Below, in pieces: positions 42,365 through 50,228 of a stretch of 64,000 nucleotides of DNA. Both the position numbers and the translations under genes were made by a program. The stretch covers positions 26,860-90,859 of the forward strand of contig JACAEQ010000108.1 of assembly GCA_013388755.1 (NCBI GenBank), written 5' to 3'. The notes beneath the pieces are model-generated. The model was not told the DNA's origin. It did not search any database and saw nothing but the letters and a program-made list of their open reading frames with translations. Numbering within the stretch: position 1 is the stretch's first letter; every line of letters starts with the position of its first letter. The stretch comes from Chloroflexota bacterium (GTDB lineage: Bacteria; Chloroflexota; Chloroflexia; Chloroflexales; Roseiflexaceae).

Positions 42365-44155
42365 ATGCGCTCGCTGCGAGAGAGCCAGGAACCATTTGCC
42401 ATGCACCCGGCGGCGCGGCCCGTTGTTGCCGCACCGGTCGCGGTGATCGGCAGCCCCAACTCAACCACCCATTTCACGGTCGACATTCTTGAGACGGCGC
42501 GCGACCGGGCGCTCGATCATGCCTGGGTGACATTCGAGGTTGCCGAACGTTTCAATGGCAAGACGTACCGCAAGCGTGCGCTCTGCCAGCTTGGCGGGAT
42601 CATCACACGTAATCGCTGGCATGAGGACCCGGTGATCCGCGCCGTGATCAAACACCAGGGCGCACTGCCGGCCCTCTCCGGCGAAAGCGACCTGACGGCA
42701 GCGCAGCTCTCGGCGCTGGGTGTCTTTCTGCTTGACGACCAGGGGCACGTCGTCCGGCGAACTACCCTCTCAACGCCGCCGCCATCAGGTACGCCGGTAT
42801 ATCCAGCCGACGCAGCGACGTTGCAGGACCTGGTACACACCGAGCCGGGGATCTTCTATGCCGGCCAGTCACCAGGCGACGGGTTACCGGTGCCATTGAC
42901 GCTACGCCACTTCGGTGCCACTGAACGAGGTGGATTCGGTGAGGCGGTGATGCTCGGCATCTTTGGCCAGACGCGCAGCGGCAAGTCGATCCTGGCCGCC
43001 CAGTTGCTGGCCGGGTTTGCCGCCAATCCGGAACTGGGCCTGCTGGTGATCGACCCGCAGGGGGAGTTTGGCCGTGATCGCTTCGCCGCCGGCGACCACC
43101 GGGTGGATTTCAGCATCCGGCGCCTGCTGGCCGGCTTGCGCCGCCGTCGCGAGGCGCTGGCGCTGACAACCGATGACGTTGCCCTCGAAGGGCCCGAGGC
43201 ATTGACCGAGCTCCTGCGCCGTGCCGGCTTCTTCGATAGCCTGGGGTTCAAAGGTGCACACAAAGAACGGGAAGCCGCCGAGCGCCTGGCCGGGCTGCTC
43301 GCCGAACTCACCGACGCTGCCGGTCGCCGCCGCCCGATCCGTGATCTGAATGCCGCCGATCTGCCATTGCTGGTGAAGGACCTGGCGCGTTTTGCGGACG
43401 TGATCTATGCCACGCGCCCCGGCACGACGCCAGGCGAAGGGCAACGCGCCGCCGATGTGCTCGCGCGCTATACCCTTGACGAGCCACGTTTGCACCGGCT
43501 CTGGGACGAAGCGCTGCAACGGTTCCGCACCGAACCAGGTGGGCGCCGGCCACTCTCCCACGTGATCCAGCAGGTACTGGCCGAACGCGCCGTTGTGGTA
43601 CTCTCATTTGCCCAGGAAAACGTCGCCGACACCCCCTACTTCCTGCTGAACGAAATCCTGACGCGTCTGCGCCAGGTCATCCACCGTTCGTTCCAGAACG
43701 GGCAGATGTCGAATGCGCTGGTGCTCCTCGATGAGGCCCACCTGTTCGCCGGGGAACATGCCGCTGAAACCGGCGATGGCGCCCGCACGCGCACCTTGCT
43801 GGCGCAGAGTATCCGGATGACCGGCAAATACGGCGTTGGCTGGATGTTTGTCACCCAGACACTCCACGATTTCGACAAGACCATTCTGCGCCAGTTGCAG
43901 GTCAAGATCTTCGGCCAGGGGTTCAAACTCGGCGCCGATCGCGAGTATGTCGAGACCGAACTGGGCAAGGAAGGGTTCGCCCGCTATTGTTCCCTGCCCG
44001 ATCCGAAACGCACCGGTCGCTATACATTCATGGTGACCGGCCCGATTGTCGCGCTCGGCAGCCTGGGAACGCCGCTCGTTCTGCAAGGGTTTCGCAGTGT
44101 GGATGACCTGATGCGCGCCAACCCGCACGCGTTTAACAATGGCGCATCGCCATAA
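42365..44155 (+). CDS. HerA-like DNA-translocating ATPase (DUF87 family)
   Basis: The 596-residue protein has an N-terminal HAS-barrel-like beta domain (about 20-190) and a RecA-like ATPase core. Walker A is GIFGQTRSGKSILAAQLL, with LGLLVIDPQGEFGRDRF next. Walker B is ALVLLDEAHLFAGE and a sensor-like segment is VGWMFVTQTLHDFDKTILRQ. HerA relatives form hexameric rings; partnered with NurA they resect DNA ends, and others serve in DNA transfer or defence. No NurA is next to it, so the partner is unknown. ATG 42365 has CGGAG upstream. It overlaps the open frame of the next gene by one base, but that gene has its own promoter. Confidence 0.85.
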   Translation: MRSLRESQEPFAMHPAARPVVAAPVAVIGSPNSTTHFTVDILETARDRALDHAWVTFEVAERFNGKTYRKRALCQLGGIITRNRWHEDPVIRAVIKHQGALPALSGESDLTAAQLSALGVFLLDDQGHVVRRTTLSTPPPSGTPVYPADAATLQDLVHTEPGIFYAGQSPGDGLPVPLTLRHFGATERGGFGEAVMLGIFGQTRSGKSILAAQLLAGFAANPELGLLVIDPQGEFGRDRFAAGDHRVDFSIRRLLAGLRRRREALALTTDDVALEGPEALTELLRRAGFFDSLGFKGAHKEREAAERLAGLLAELTDAAGRRRPIRDLNAADLPLLVKDLARFADVIYATRPGTTPGEGQRAADVLARYTLDEPRLHRLWDEALQRFRTEPGGRRPLSHVIQQVLAERAVVVLSFAQENVADTPYFLLNEILTRLRQVIHRSFQNGQMSNALVLLDEAHLFAGEHAAETGDGARTRTLLAQSIRMTGKYGVGWMFVTQTLHDFDKTILRQLQVKIFGQGFKLGADREYVETELGKEGFARYCSLPDPKRTGRYTFMVTGPIVALGSLGTPLVLQGFRSVDDLMRANPHAFNNGASP

Positions 44156-44187
44156 TGCTCCTTCCTTCCCCAGATCACAGCAGAACG

Positions 44188-44196
44188 TGGTATACT
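44188..44196 (+). promoter_or_regulatory. Extended -10 promoter upstream of the GH1 gene
   Basis: TGGTATACT, -10 hexamer at 44191-44196, is placed about 40 nt before the GH1 start codon at 44236. Confidence 0.5.
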
Positions 44197-44235
44197 TCCC
44201 GGAACAACATACGTCCACAGGGTAACTTCCAGCCA

Positions 44236-45534
44236 ATGACCATTCAATACGATCTTCATCCGGCGCCACGTGTGTGGCCCGGGCATACGCATCTCCCGGA
44301 ACCACTCCGTTTTCCGTCTGGCTTTCTCTGGGGCACGGCCACCAGCGCGCATCAGGTCGAAGGGCAGAATACCAATAACCAGTGGTGGGCCTGGGAACAG
44401 CAGGGACGCTGCTGGCATGGCGACGTCTCCGGCGACGCCTGCGGCTGGTGGCGCGATGCCGAAGGCGACCTCGATCGCGCCGCTGCCATGGGGACCAACG
44501 CTCACCGCATGTCGATCGAGTGGAGCCGGATCGAGCCGCAAGAAGGGCGCTTCGATCCGGCGGCGATACGCCGCTACCGTGCAATCCTCGATGGCATCCG
44601 CAGGCGCGGAATGACGCCAATGGTCACATTGCACCATTTCACCAACCCACTCTGGCTCGAAGCACAGGGTGGCTGGCTGCATTCCACCACACCACAACGT
44701 TTTGCGCGCTTTGTTGCACGCGCCGTGGATGCCCTGGGCGATCTGTGCAACCTCTGGTGTACCATTAATGAGCCAACTGTCTATTCGGCCCTCAGTTATC
44801 TTCAGGGAGACTGGCCACCGGGCCGGCGGAACATCCTCCTGGCACTACGCGCCTTCGGCAACCTGATGCGCGGCCACGAACTGGCGGCGCGCGCCGTGCG
44901 CGGCCTGCATCCGGCCCACCGCGTCGGTATTGTGCATCACAAGCGTATCCTCGATCCTGCGTCGCCGGCGAGCCACGATGTGCTTACCACGGTCATGTAT
45001 GATTACCTGGTGAATGGCCTCGTGCTACGACGTCTACGCGCAACGTCCGACTTCTTTGGCCTGAATTACTATAGCCGCGACCATATTGCCTTCGATCTGC
45101 GCCGCCCGTATCATCTGTTCATCCGCCGCTTCACCCCGGCGCACGTCGAGCAGAGCGACTCCGGCATGCTGGGTGCTTTCGGCGAGATCTATCCGAATGG
45201 CCTGTACCGCGCGCTCAAGCGCGTCTATCGCTGGCTGAAGCTGCCGATCTATGTGACGGAAACCGGCCTGCCCGACGAGGATGACAATCAGCGCCCGCGT
45301 TTTCTGCTGCACCACCTCGAAGCAGTACACCGCGCCATACGCGAAGGGGTTGATGTGCGCGGGGTCTTCGTCTGGTCGCTGGTAGACAACTTCGAGTGGG
45401 CGGAAGGATGGGGGCTGCGCTTCGGGCTCTACGCGCTGAATGAACGGACCGGTGAACGACGCATGCGCCCGTCGGCGGCGCTCTACGCCATCATTGCGCG
45501 CGCCAATGCCATCCCCGCCCATGGCGCGCTGTGA
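44236..45534 (+). CDS. Glycoside hydrolase family 1 beta-glucosidase-like enzyme
   Basis: This 432-residue GH1 enzyme starts with FPSGFLWGTATSAHQVEG and has MSIEWSRIEP, TLHHFTNPLW, acid/base Glu in WCTINEPTVYS, and nucleophile Glu in PIYVTETGLPDEDD (Thr-Glu-Thr-Gly, a variant of TENG). The C-terminal part DNFEWAEGWGLRFGLY is typical. It has no signal peptide, so it works in the cytosol on imported beta-glucosides or galactosides. Family length is about 440-460. The start MTIQYDL is taken at 44236, with only a weak ribosome-binding site. Confidence 0.92.
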   Translation: MTIQYDLHPAPRVWPGHTHLPEPLRFPSGFLWGTATSAHQVEGQNTNNQWWAWEQQGRCWHGDVSGDACGWWRDAEGDLDRAAAMGTNAHRMSIEWSRIEPQEGRFDPAAIRRYRAILDGIRRRGMTPMVTLHHFTNPLWLEAQGGWLHSTTPQRFARFVARAVDALGDLCNLWCTINEPTVYSALSYLQGDWPPGRRNILLALRAFGNLMRGHELAARAVRGLHPAHRVGIVHHKRILDPASPASHDVLTTVMYDYLVNGLVLRRLRATSDFFGLNYYSRDHIAFDLRRPYHLFIRRFTPAHVEQSDSGMLGAFGEIYPNGLYRALKRVYRWLKLPIYVTETGLPDEDDNQRPRFLLHHLEAVHRAIREGVDVRGVFVWSLVDNFEWAEGWGLRFGLYALNERTGERRMRPSAALYAIIARANAIPAHGAL

Positions 45535-45589
45535 GCCGCCGGGAGCGCGCGCCTCTTGTACGCACACTGCCCGCGCTCCCGGCGATCAA

Positions 45590-46537
45590 CTATTCAGATA
45601 ACTCGCGAGCCACCAGATGCACACGACGATCCGCCACCCCGATCCGGGCGATGAGGCCCGTGTTGAACGCCAGGTGATCAGATTCGATCCCGTCGCTGAA
45701 GATGACCCCGTAATCTGCCATACGTGAGGTAATCACAAGTTCCTCGCCGGCTACGATCTGGCCGAACACCTGGTTCGCCTGCGATATCTTCGAGACAAAT
45801 GGCTCACGCACGGCAAACCAGAGGCGCTCCGCTTCCCAGCCGAGCGCAAGCTGCGCCGGCCCCGGCGGCTCACCCTCAAGCTCCACAAAATGGCGCGCCA
45901 CCTGCCATGCGCCGGTCGCCACCGAGCGCATCCATCCGGTACAACCCGCACCGGTCGAGACGATGATTCCGCTCGAAATCTGATCCTCGCGCCGCCCGGC
46001 CAGCTCCAGGCTGTAACGCGCCGAGACGTGCGTCCGCGCGCCAATGAAGAGATCATTGACCGCGTCCATCGTCTGGCCGTCGTTGAGCGTCGCCCGCGCC
46101 ATCGCCAGCCGCGAGACGTGCGCCTTGCCCTCCAGCACGCGGACGACCCACTCACCGGCCTCGGCAACACCAAAGGGGATCAGGACCCCATCAATGCGCG
46201 AGGGATCGGGGTTAACGGCCAGAATCGGCTGGCTGGCCAGATATTTCGCCGTGTTGATAACCAGCCCGTCCGGGCCGATCGTCAGCACCAGATCGCGCGT
46301 ACCAAACTGGTACGTCGGCAGCATGTCGCGATCGATCACCTGGCGCTTCACACCGCGCGGTAGCCGGCGCAAGACCATCTCGACCGACTGGTGATACCGA
46401 GAGTCCGCCTGTTCATAGTCGGTGAACGATACACCATTCTGTTCGAGGTAGAAACGCGCCTGGGCCCGAGAATTAAGCCGCAGTACAAGTTCCTCGAGCT
46501 GGGTTTTGCGCGTGACGACAACGATGGTGTCAATCAT
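45590..46537 (-). CDS. NAD kinase-fold protein with altered nucleotide motifs
   Basis: This 315-residue protein has the ATP-NAD/diacylglycerol kinase fold. LVLTIGPDGLVINTAKYL stands where NAD kinases have GGDG. AVNPDPSRIDGVLIPFG matches the NxGxLGFL region, AVNDLFIGA the NE/ND region, and GIIVSTGAGCTGW the STPTGSTAY region. The order matches NAD kinase, but the first Gly of GGDG is Pro, so activity or substrate may differ. The start at 46537 has GAAGGGG upstream. It lies 38 nt downstream of an SPFH gene in one operon, suggesting a membrane-associated nucleotide or lipid kinase role. Confidence 0.75.
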   Translation of the reverse strand: MIDTIVVVTRKTQLEELVLRLNSRAQARFYLEQNGVSFTDYEQADSRYHQSVEMVLRRLPRGVKRQVIDRDMLPTYQFGTRDLVLTIGPDGLVINTAKYLASQPILAVNPDPSRIDGVLIPFGVAEAGEWVVRVLEGKAHVSRLAMARATLNDGQTMDAVNDLFIGARTHVSARYSLELAGRREDQISSGIIVSTGAGCTGWMRSVATGAWQVARHFVELEGEPPGPAQLALGWEAERLWFAVREPFVSKISQANQVFGQIVAGEELVITSRMADYGVIFSDGIESDHLAFNTGLIARIGVADRRVHLVARELSE

Positions 46538-46575
46538 GGATCTGCCCCTTCCGAATAGGGACCGGGTGCCGGTCA

Positions 46576-47439
46576 TCAGCTACGCAACAACTGCTCAAGG
46601 ATCTCCGAAGTAATCGTCAGATTGCCGATCTTCTGGGCATTGCCGGCGAACTCACGGAACGCCAGCGCCAGGACCAGTCGCTGATCGAGATCCTGGAACG
46701 GCGCCAGTTGCGCGCGCATCGCCTCGGCTTCGAGTTCAGCCTGTTTGCGCGCATTTTCGCCCTGCAGGTCAACAAGCTGGCGACGCCGCTCCTCAAGATC
46801 GACCGATGTCGCAAGCTCATTCTGCTTGATCTTGCGCTCCTGCTCGACAGCCTCGGCGCGTCGCGCATAGATCGCCTGGTCAGCGCGCTGCTGGAGCGCC
46901 TCGCGGTATTCGGCCTCAAGCGCCCTGGTCATGTCCGGCGTGGTTTTGACCGAGGTAAAGAACAGGCTCACATAGGCGACACCCATCGCTGCCAGCGCCT
47001 GTTCCTCCTGGATGCGCGCCTGTACCCGCTGTAACAGTACATCCGAAGAGCGCAGAGCCTCTTCGAGCGTCAGACGGCGGAGTTCGCTACGAACATGCGC
47101 CTGAACGATATTGATGATCCGTTGCTGCAGACGATCCGGGTCGTCTGACAGGTAGACGCGCGTATGCGGATCGATTGTGAAATTGAGCAGCCTGGCGACG
47201 GTATCGGGCACAACAATGCGATAGGTGATCTGGCCCTGCACGGTCACCGCCTGAAAATTACCGGTCGTCTCATTCAGCGCGAAAAGCGCATCGGTGGTAG
47301 CCATCGGGATGAGCACAATGGATGTGCTCGGTCGCCAGTACCAGAAGGATTTGCCCGGGCCATGGCGAACGATTGTGCCACCGGAGTATGCCAGCACATA
47401 TTCGGTCGGCTCGGCTTTGAAGTATCCAATCGGCAGCAT
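46576..47439 (-). CDS. SPFH/Band-7 domain protein without a membrane helix
   Basis: The 287-residue protein has a Band-7 domain (about 1-165; YVLAYSGGTIVRHGPGKSFWYWRP, TVQGQITYRIV, LGV-type AAMGVAYVSLFFTSVK). A long charged coiled coil follows (about 165-250; QQRADQAIYARRAEAVEQER), then a short C-terminal helix. Most SPFH proteins (flotillin, HflK, stomatin) start with a TM helix; here none is present, so it may bind membranes peripherally or assemble in the cytosol. GGAGG precedes the ATG. It is first gene of an operon with the NAD-kinase-like protein and has a strong, operator-bearing promoter. Confidence 0.85.
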   Translation of the reverse strand: MLPIGYFKAEPTEYVLAYSGGTIVRHGPGKSFWYWRPSTSIVLIPMATTDALFALNETTGNFQAVTVQGQITYRIVVPDTVARLLNFTIDPHTRVYLSDDPDRLQQRIINIVQAHVRSELRRLTLEEALRSSDVLLQRVQARIQEEQALAAMGVAYVSLFFTSVKTTPDMTRALEAEYREALQQRADQAIYARRAEAVEQERKIKQNELATSVDLEERRRQLVDLQGENARKQAELEAEAMRAQLAPFQDLDQRLVLALAFREFAGNAQKIGNLTITSEILEQLLRS

Positions 47440-47481
47440 GTTGGCCTCCTCGATCGTGCCTGATAGGCGTACAACGAATTA

Positions 47482-47527
47482 GTGTCACTATGACACCTAT
47501 TATAGTGTTATTCTCACAATAAGTCAA
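47482..47527 (-). promoter_or_regulatory. SPFH operon promoter with two dyad operators
   Basis: On the minus strand TTGACT (47522-47527), 17-nt spacer, TATAAT (47499-47504). A perfect dyad GTGTCA-CTA-TGACAC (plus strand, 47482-47496) lies at the expected transcription start. A related imperfect site, GTGTTATTCTCACAA (47505-47519), lies in the spacer 23 bp away. This is the layout of a tightly repressed promoter. The regulator is not in the window. Confidence 0.75.
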
Positions 47528-47617
47528 GACCCCTCCAGACGTGATTGCAGATTGTTGATCGGGCACAACCCGGAACCGGCAACCAGACACCAACAACCCG
47601 GGATCAGGCTGCTATCG

Positions 47618-47626
47618 TGGTATGCT
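47618..47626 (+). promoter_or_regulatory. Extended -10 promoter of the TMADH-like gene
   Basis: TGGTATGCT lies about 63 nt before the start codon at 47689. Confidence 0.45.
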
Positions 47627-47688
47627 CGAGTTGATCTACAATAGGCGCTTGCCGAGGCAGTCACCTGTTGTCGTTCTGGTGAGCAGCT

Positions 47689-49749
47689 ATGACACATCCA
47701 TACGCTCTTCTCTTCGAGCCCATCCGCATCGGGCCGGTGACGGCACCGAACCGTTTCTACCAGGTGCCGCACTGCAACGGCATGGGGTATCGTATGCCGC
47801 GCGCCCTGGCAGAAATGCGCGGTATCAAAGCTGAAGGTGGCTGGGGCGTCGTCTGTACCGAAGAGGTCGAGATTCATCACAGCAGCGACCTTGCTCCCTA
47901 CTTCGAGGGCCGGCTGTGGAGCGATGACGATATCCCGCCGCTGGCGCTCATGGCCGAGGCGGTGCATCGCCATGGCGCGCTTGCCGGTATTGAACTGACG
48001 CACAATGGCCATGACGCGCCCAACTACTATTCGCGCACGCCATCGATCGGGCCGCGCTCGGCTGGTCTTATGGGTGGCACCGGCTTCGAGCCTGGCCAGT
48101 CGCGCCGCATGGATCTGGAAGATATTCGCAATGTGCGGCGCTGGCACCGGAACGCGGCACTGCGCGCAAAGCGCGCCGGCTTCGATATCGTCTATTGCTA
48201 TGCCGGCCACGGTCTCAGCCTGGCGATGCATTTCATGCTACGCCGCTACAATGACCGCACCGATGCGTATGGCGGCAGCCTTGCCAACCGTGTTCGCCTG
48301 TTCCGCGAGCTGATTGAAGAGACGAAAGATGCAGTCGGCGATGTCTGCGCGGTTGCGGCGCGCCTGGCGGTTGACGAACTGCTTGGTGACGACGGTCTGA
48401 GCAGCCAGGGCGAAGCGTATGAGATCGTTGCCATGCTGGCCGACTTGCCGGACCTGTGGGATGTCAATATTGCCGGCTGGAGCAATGATTCGGCGACCTC
48501 GCGCTTTGAAAAAGAGGGTTTCCAGGAACCATACATCGCATTCGTCAAGCGCCTCACCAGCAAGCCGGTCGTCGGCGTCGGACGTTACACCTCGCCCGAG
48601 ACCATGGTATCGGCCATCCGCCGCGGCATCCTCGACCTGATCGGCGCGGCGCGCCCATCCATCGCCGATCCGTTCCTGCCGCTCAAGATCAAAGAAGGCC
48701 GCATCGAAGACATCCGTGAGTGCATCGGCTGTAATATCTGCGTCACGGGGGATAACAAGTGTACGCCGATCCGTTGCACCCAGAACCCGACCATGGGTGA
48801 GGAATGGCGGCGCAACTGGCATCCTGAGACGATCGCCCCCAGAAAGCGCGACGCGGAGGTACTCGTGATCGGCGCCGGACCGGCCGGCCTGGAATGCGCC
48901 CGTGCACTCGGCCAGCGCGGTTATGCGACAACCCTCGTCGAGGCACGCCGTGAGCCAGGCGGGCGCGTCGTGCGCGAGGCGCGCCTCCCCGGGTTGATCG
49001 AATGGCGCCGCGTGGTTGACTGGCGCCTGACACAGATCGCAAAGTTGCCAGATGTCACGCTGTTACCCGGTAATCCCATGACGGCCGATGATGTGCTTGA
49101 GAGCGGGTTCGAACACGTGATCATTGCAACCGGGGCGACCTGGCGGCGCGATGGTATGGGCCGCACACTACATCACCCGATCCCCGGTCACGATATTCCG
49201 TCCGTATTCACGCCCGACGACCTCATGGACGAGCGGCTGCCGTCCGGTCGAGTTGTCGTGTACGATGATGATCACTACTACATGGGTGGAGTTCTTGCGG
49301 AGTTGCTGGCGCGTCACGGGTGCGCCGTCACACTCTGCACACCTGCACCAATGATCTCGTACTGGACGCAGTTCACGCTCGAACAGGAACGCATCCAGCG
49401 CCGTCTGCTCGAACTTGGCGTTGCACTGCGCACACGCAGCGCCCTCAGCGCGATCCATCATGGCACGGTCATGGTGAGCGATACCCTGACCGGGCGTGTT
49501 GCGGAGGTGGCGTGTGATGCAGTGGTGCTGGTTACGGACCGGTTGCCGCGCGACACGCTGGCAACTGGCCTGGCGCCCGCGCACGCTGGCGGCCGCATTC
49601 GTACCCTGCGTGTGATTGGCGATGCCGACGCGCCAAACGTCATCGCCCAGGCCGTCTTTGCCGGGCACCTGGCGGCGCGCGAGTTTGATGGGTCACCTGC
49701 CGGGGACGAGCCACCGTTTCTGATTGAGCGGGGTTACGCAATCGGCTAG
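47689..49749 (+). CDS. Trimethylamine dehydrogenase-like iron-sulfur flavoprotein
   Basis: The 686-residue protein has an N-terminal Old Yellow Enzyme barrel (about 1-340) with FYQVPHCNGMG. Cys29 matches the Cys that binds FMN covalently in trimethylamine dehydrogenase. A 4Fe-4S cluster follows in CIGCNICVTGD...CTPIRCTQNPT, then nucleotide-binding domains starting VLVIGAGPAGLECARALG. Close matches to TMADH run throughout (KAEGGWGVV, VGVGRYTSPE, ARPSIADPFLP). As recalled, TMADH binds substrate with Tyr60, Trp264 and Trp355. Here the Trp264 region keeps Trp (NIAGWSND), but the other two look changed, so the amine substrate may differ. It should pass electrons to an ETF. Confidence 0.9.
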   Translation: MTHPYALLFEPIRIGPVTAPNRFYQVPHCNGMGYRMPRALAEMRGIKAEGGWGVVCTEEVEIHHSSDLAPYFEGRLWSDDDIPPLALMAEAVHRHGALAGIELTHNGHDAPNYYSRTPSIGPRSAGLMGGTGFEPGQSRRMDLEDIRNVRRWHRNAALRAKRAGFDIVYCYAGHGLSLAMHFMLRRYNDRTDAYGGSLANRVRLFRELIEETKDAVGDVCAVAARLAVDELLGDDGLSSQGEAYEIVAMLADLPDLWDVNIAGWSNDSATSRFEKEGFQEPYIAFVKRLTSKPVVGVGRYTSPETMVSAIRRGILDLIGAARPSIADPFLPLKIKEGRIEDIRECIGCNICVTGDNKCTPIRCTQNPTMGEEWRRNWHPETIAPRKRDAEVLVIGAGPAGLECARALGQRGYATTLVEARREPGGRVVREARLPGLIEWRRVVDWRLTQIAKLPDVTLLPGNPMTADDVLESGFEHVIIATGATWRRDGMGRTLHHPIPGHDIPSVFTPDDLMDERLPSGRVVVYDDDHYYMGGVLAELLARHGCAVTLCTPAPMISYWTQFTLEQERIQRRLLELGVALRTRSALSAIHHGTVMVSDTLTGRVAEVACDAVVLVTDRLPRDTLATGLAPAHAGGRIRTLRVIGDADAPNVIAQAVFAGHLAAREFDGSPAGDEPPFLIERGYAIG

Positions 49750-49783
49750 CAGGAGTGGTCCTGATCCGCAACACGCCACGCCG

Positions 49784-49890
49784 CCTGTCATTGTGCGGAG
49801 CGCGAGCGACCGCTTGCAGCGTGGCTGAAGCAATCTCGGCGTTTGCTACGGAGATCGCTATGACATCCAGCCATCCGGTATTCGGATAGG
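49784..49890 (-). repeat. Family B dispersed repeat copy
   Basis: CATTGTGCGGAGCGCGAGCG, GCTGAAGCAATCTCGG and CCGGTATTCGGATAGGC match the repeat pieces at 27290-27580, 35958-36035 and 58450-58557. It sits directly beside a family A element and makes this intergenic region repeat-rich. Confidence 0.72.
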
Positions 49891-49892
49891 CC

Positions 49893-50083
49893 TCAGTTAC
49901 TGGAGTCAGCAGTCACGTGTGCAATCGGCCAGCCGGGCGCATGCCAGGGCCTGTCCGGCGGCGGGCTGGCGTTCTTTTGCACGTTGCGACTGCCTTCCCG
50001 CCGCCGGATGATTGACTCTGGCGGGCGTGCCGCTCGCCAGGCCACCCTGCTGGTACGCCACCGCGTACGTCGTGTCAGTTACT
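49893..50083 (-). mobile_element. Family A miniature element, full-length copy 2 (173 bp, inverted) with 9-bp target duplication
   Basis: The element spans 49902-50074 and lies in opposite orientation to the copy at 4129-4301, with the same 173-bp length. It is flanked by perfect direct repeats TCAGTTACT at 49893-49901 and 50075-50083. The interior stem CCGGCGGCGGG / CCCGCCGCCGG is perfect here. It is inserted just upstream of the hydrogenase operon promoter. Confidence 0.82.
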
Positions 50084-50110
50084 TCTTATTAATCTTTGGT
50101 AGATAAACAA

Positions 50111-50141
50111 TTACTCGCAGCCGACAATCGGCTGCTATACT
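50111..50141 (+). promoter_or_regulatory. Hydrogenase operon promoter region with a perfect 8-bp dyad
   Basis: GCAGCCGA-CAA-TCGGCTGC (50117-50135) is a perfect inverted repeat that abuts the -10 hexamer TATACT (50136-50141). A weak -35 (TTACTC, 50111-50116) is 19 nt away, so an activator or repressor at the dyad is likely to set the rate. The transcript would start near 50148 with an 80-nt leader. Confidence 0.65.
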
Positions 50142-50228
50142 CCTTCCAATCATCTTACCCCCTACTCCGCAACAACGTTATCTAATCAGCGCGTAACAAC
50201 CGAATACGCAAGCCGGGGAGGTCATCGT

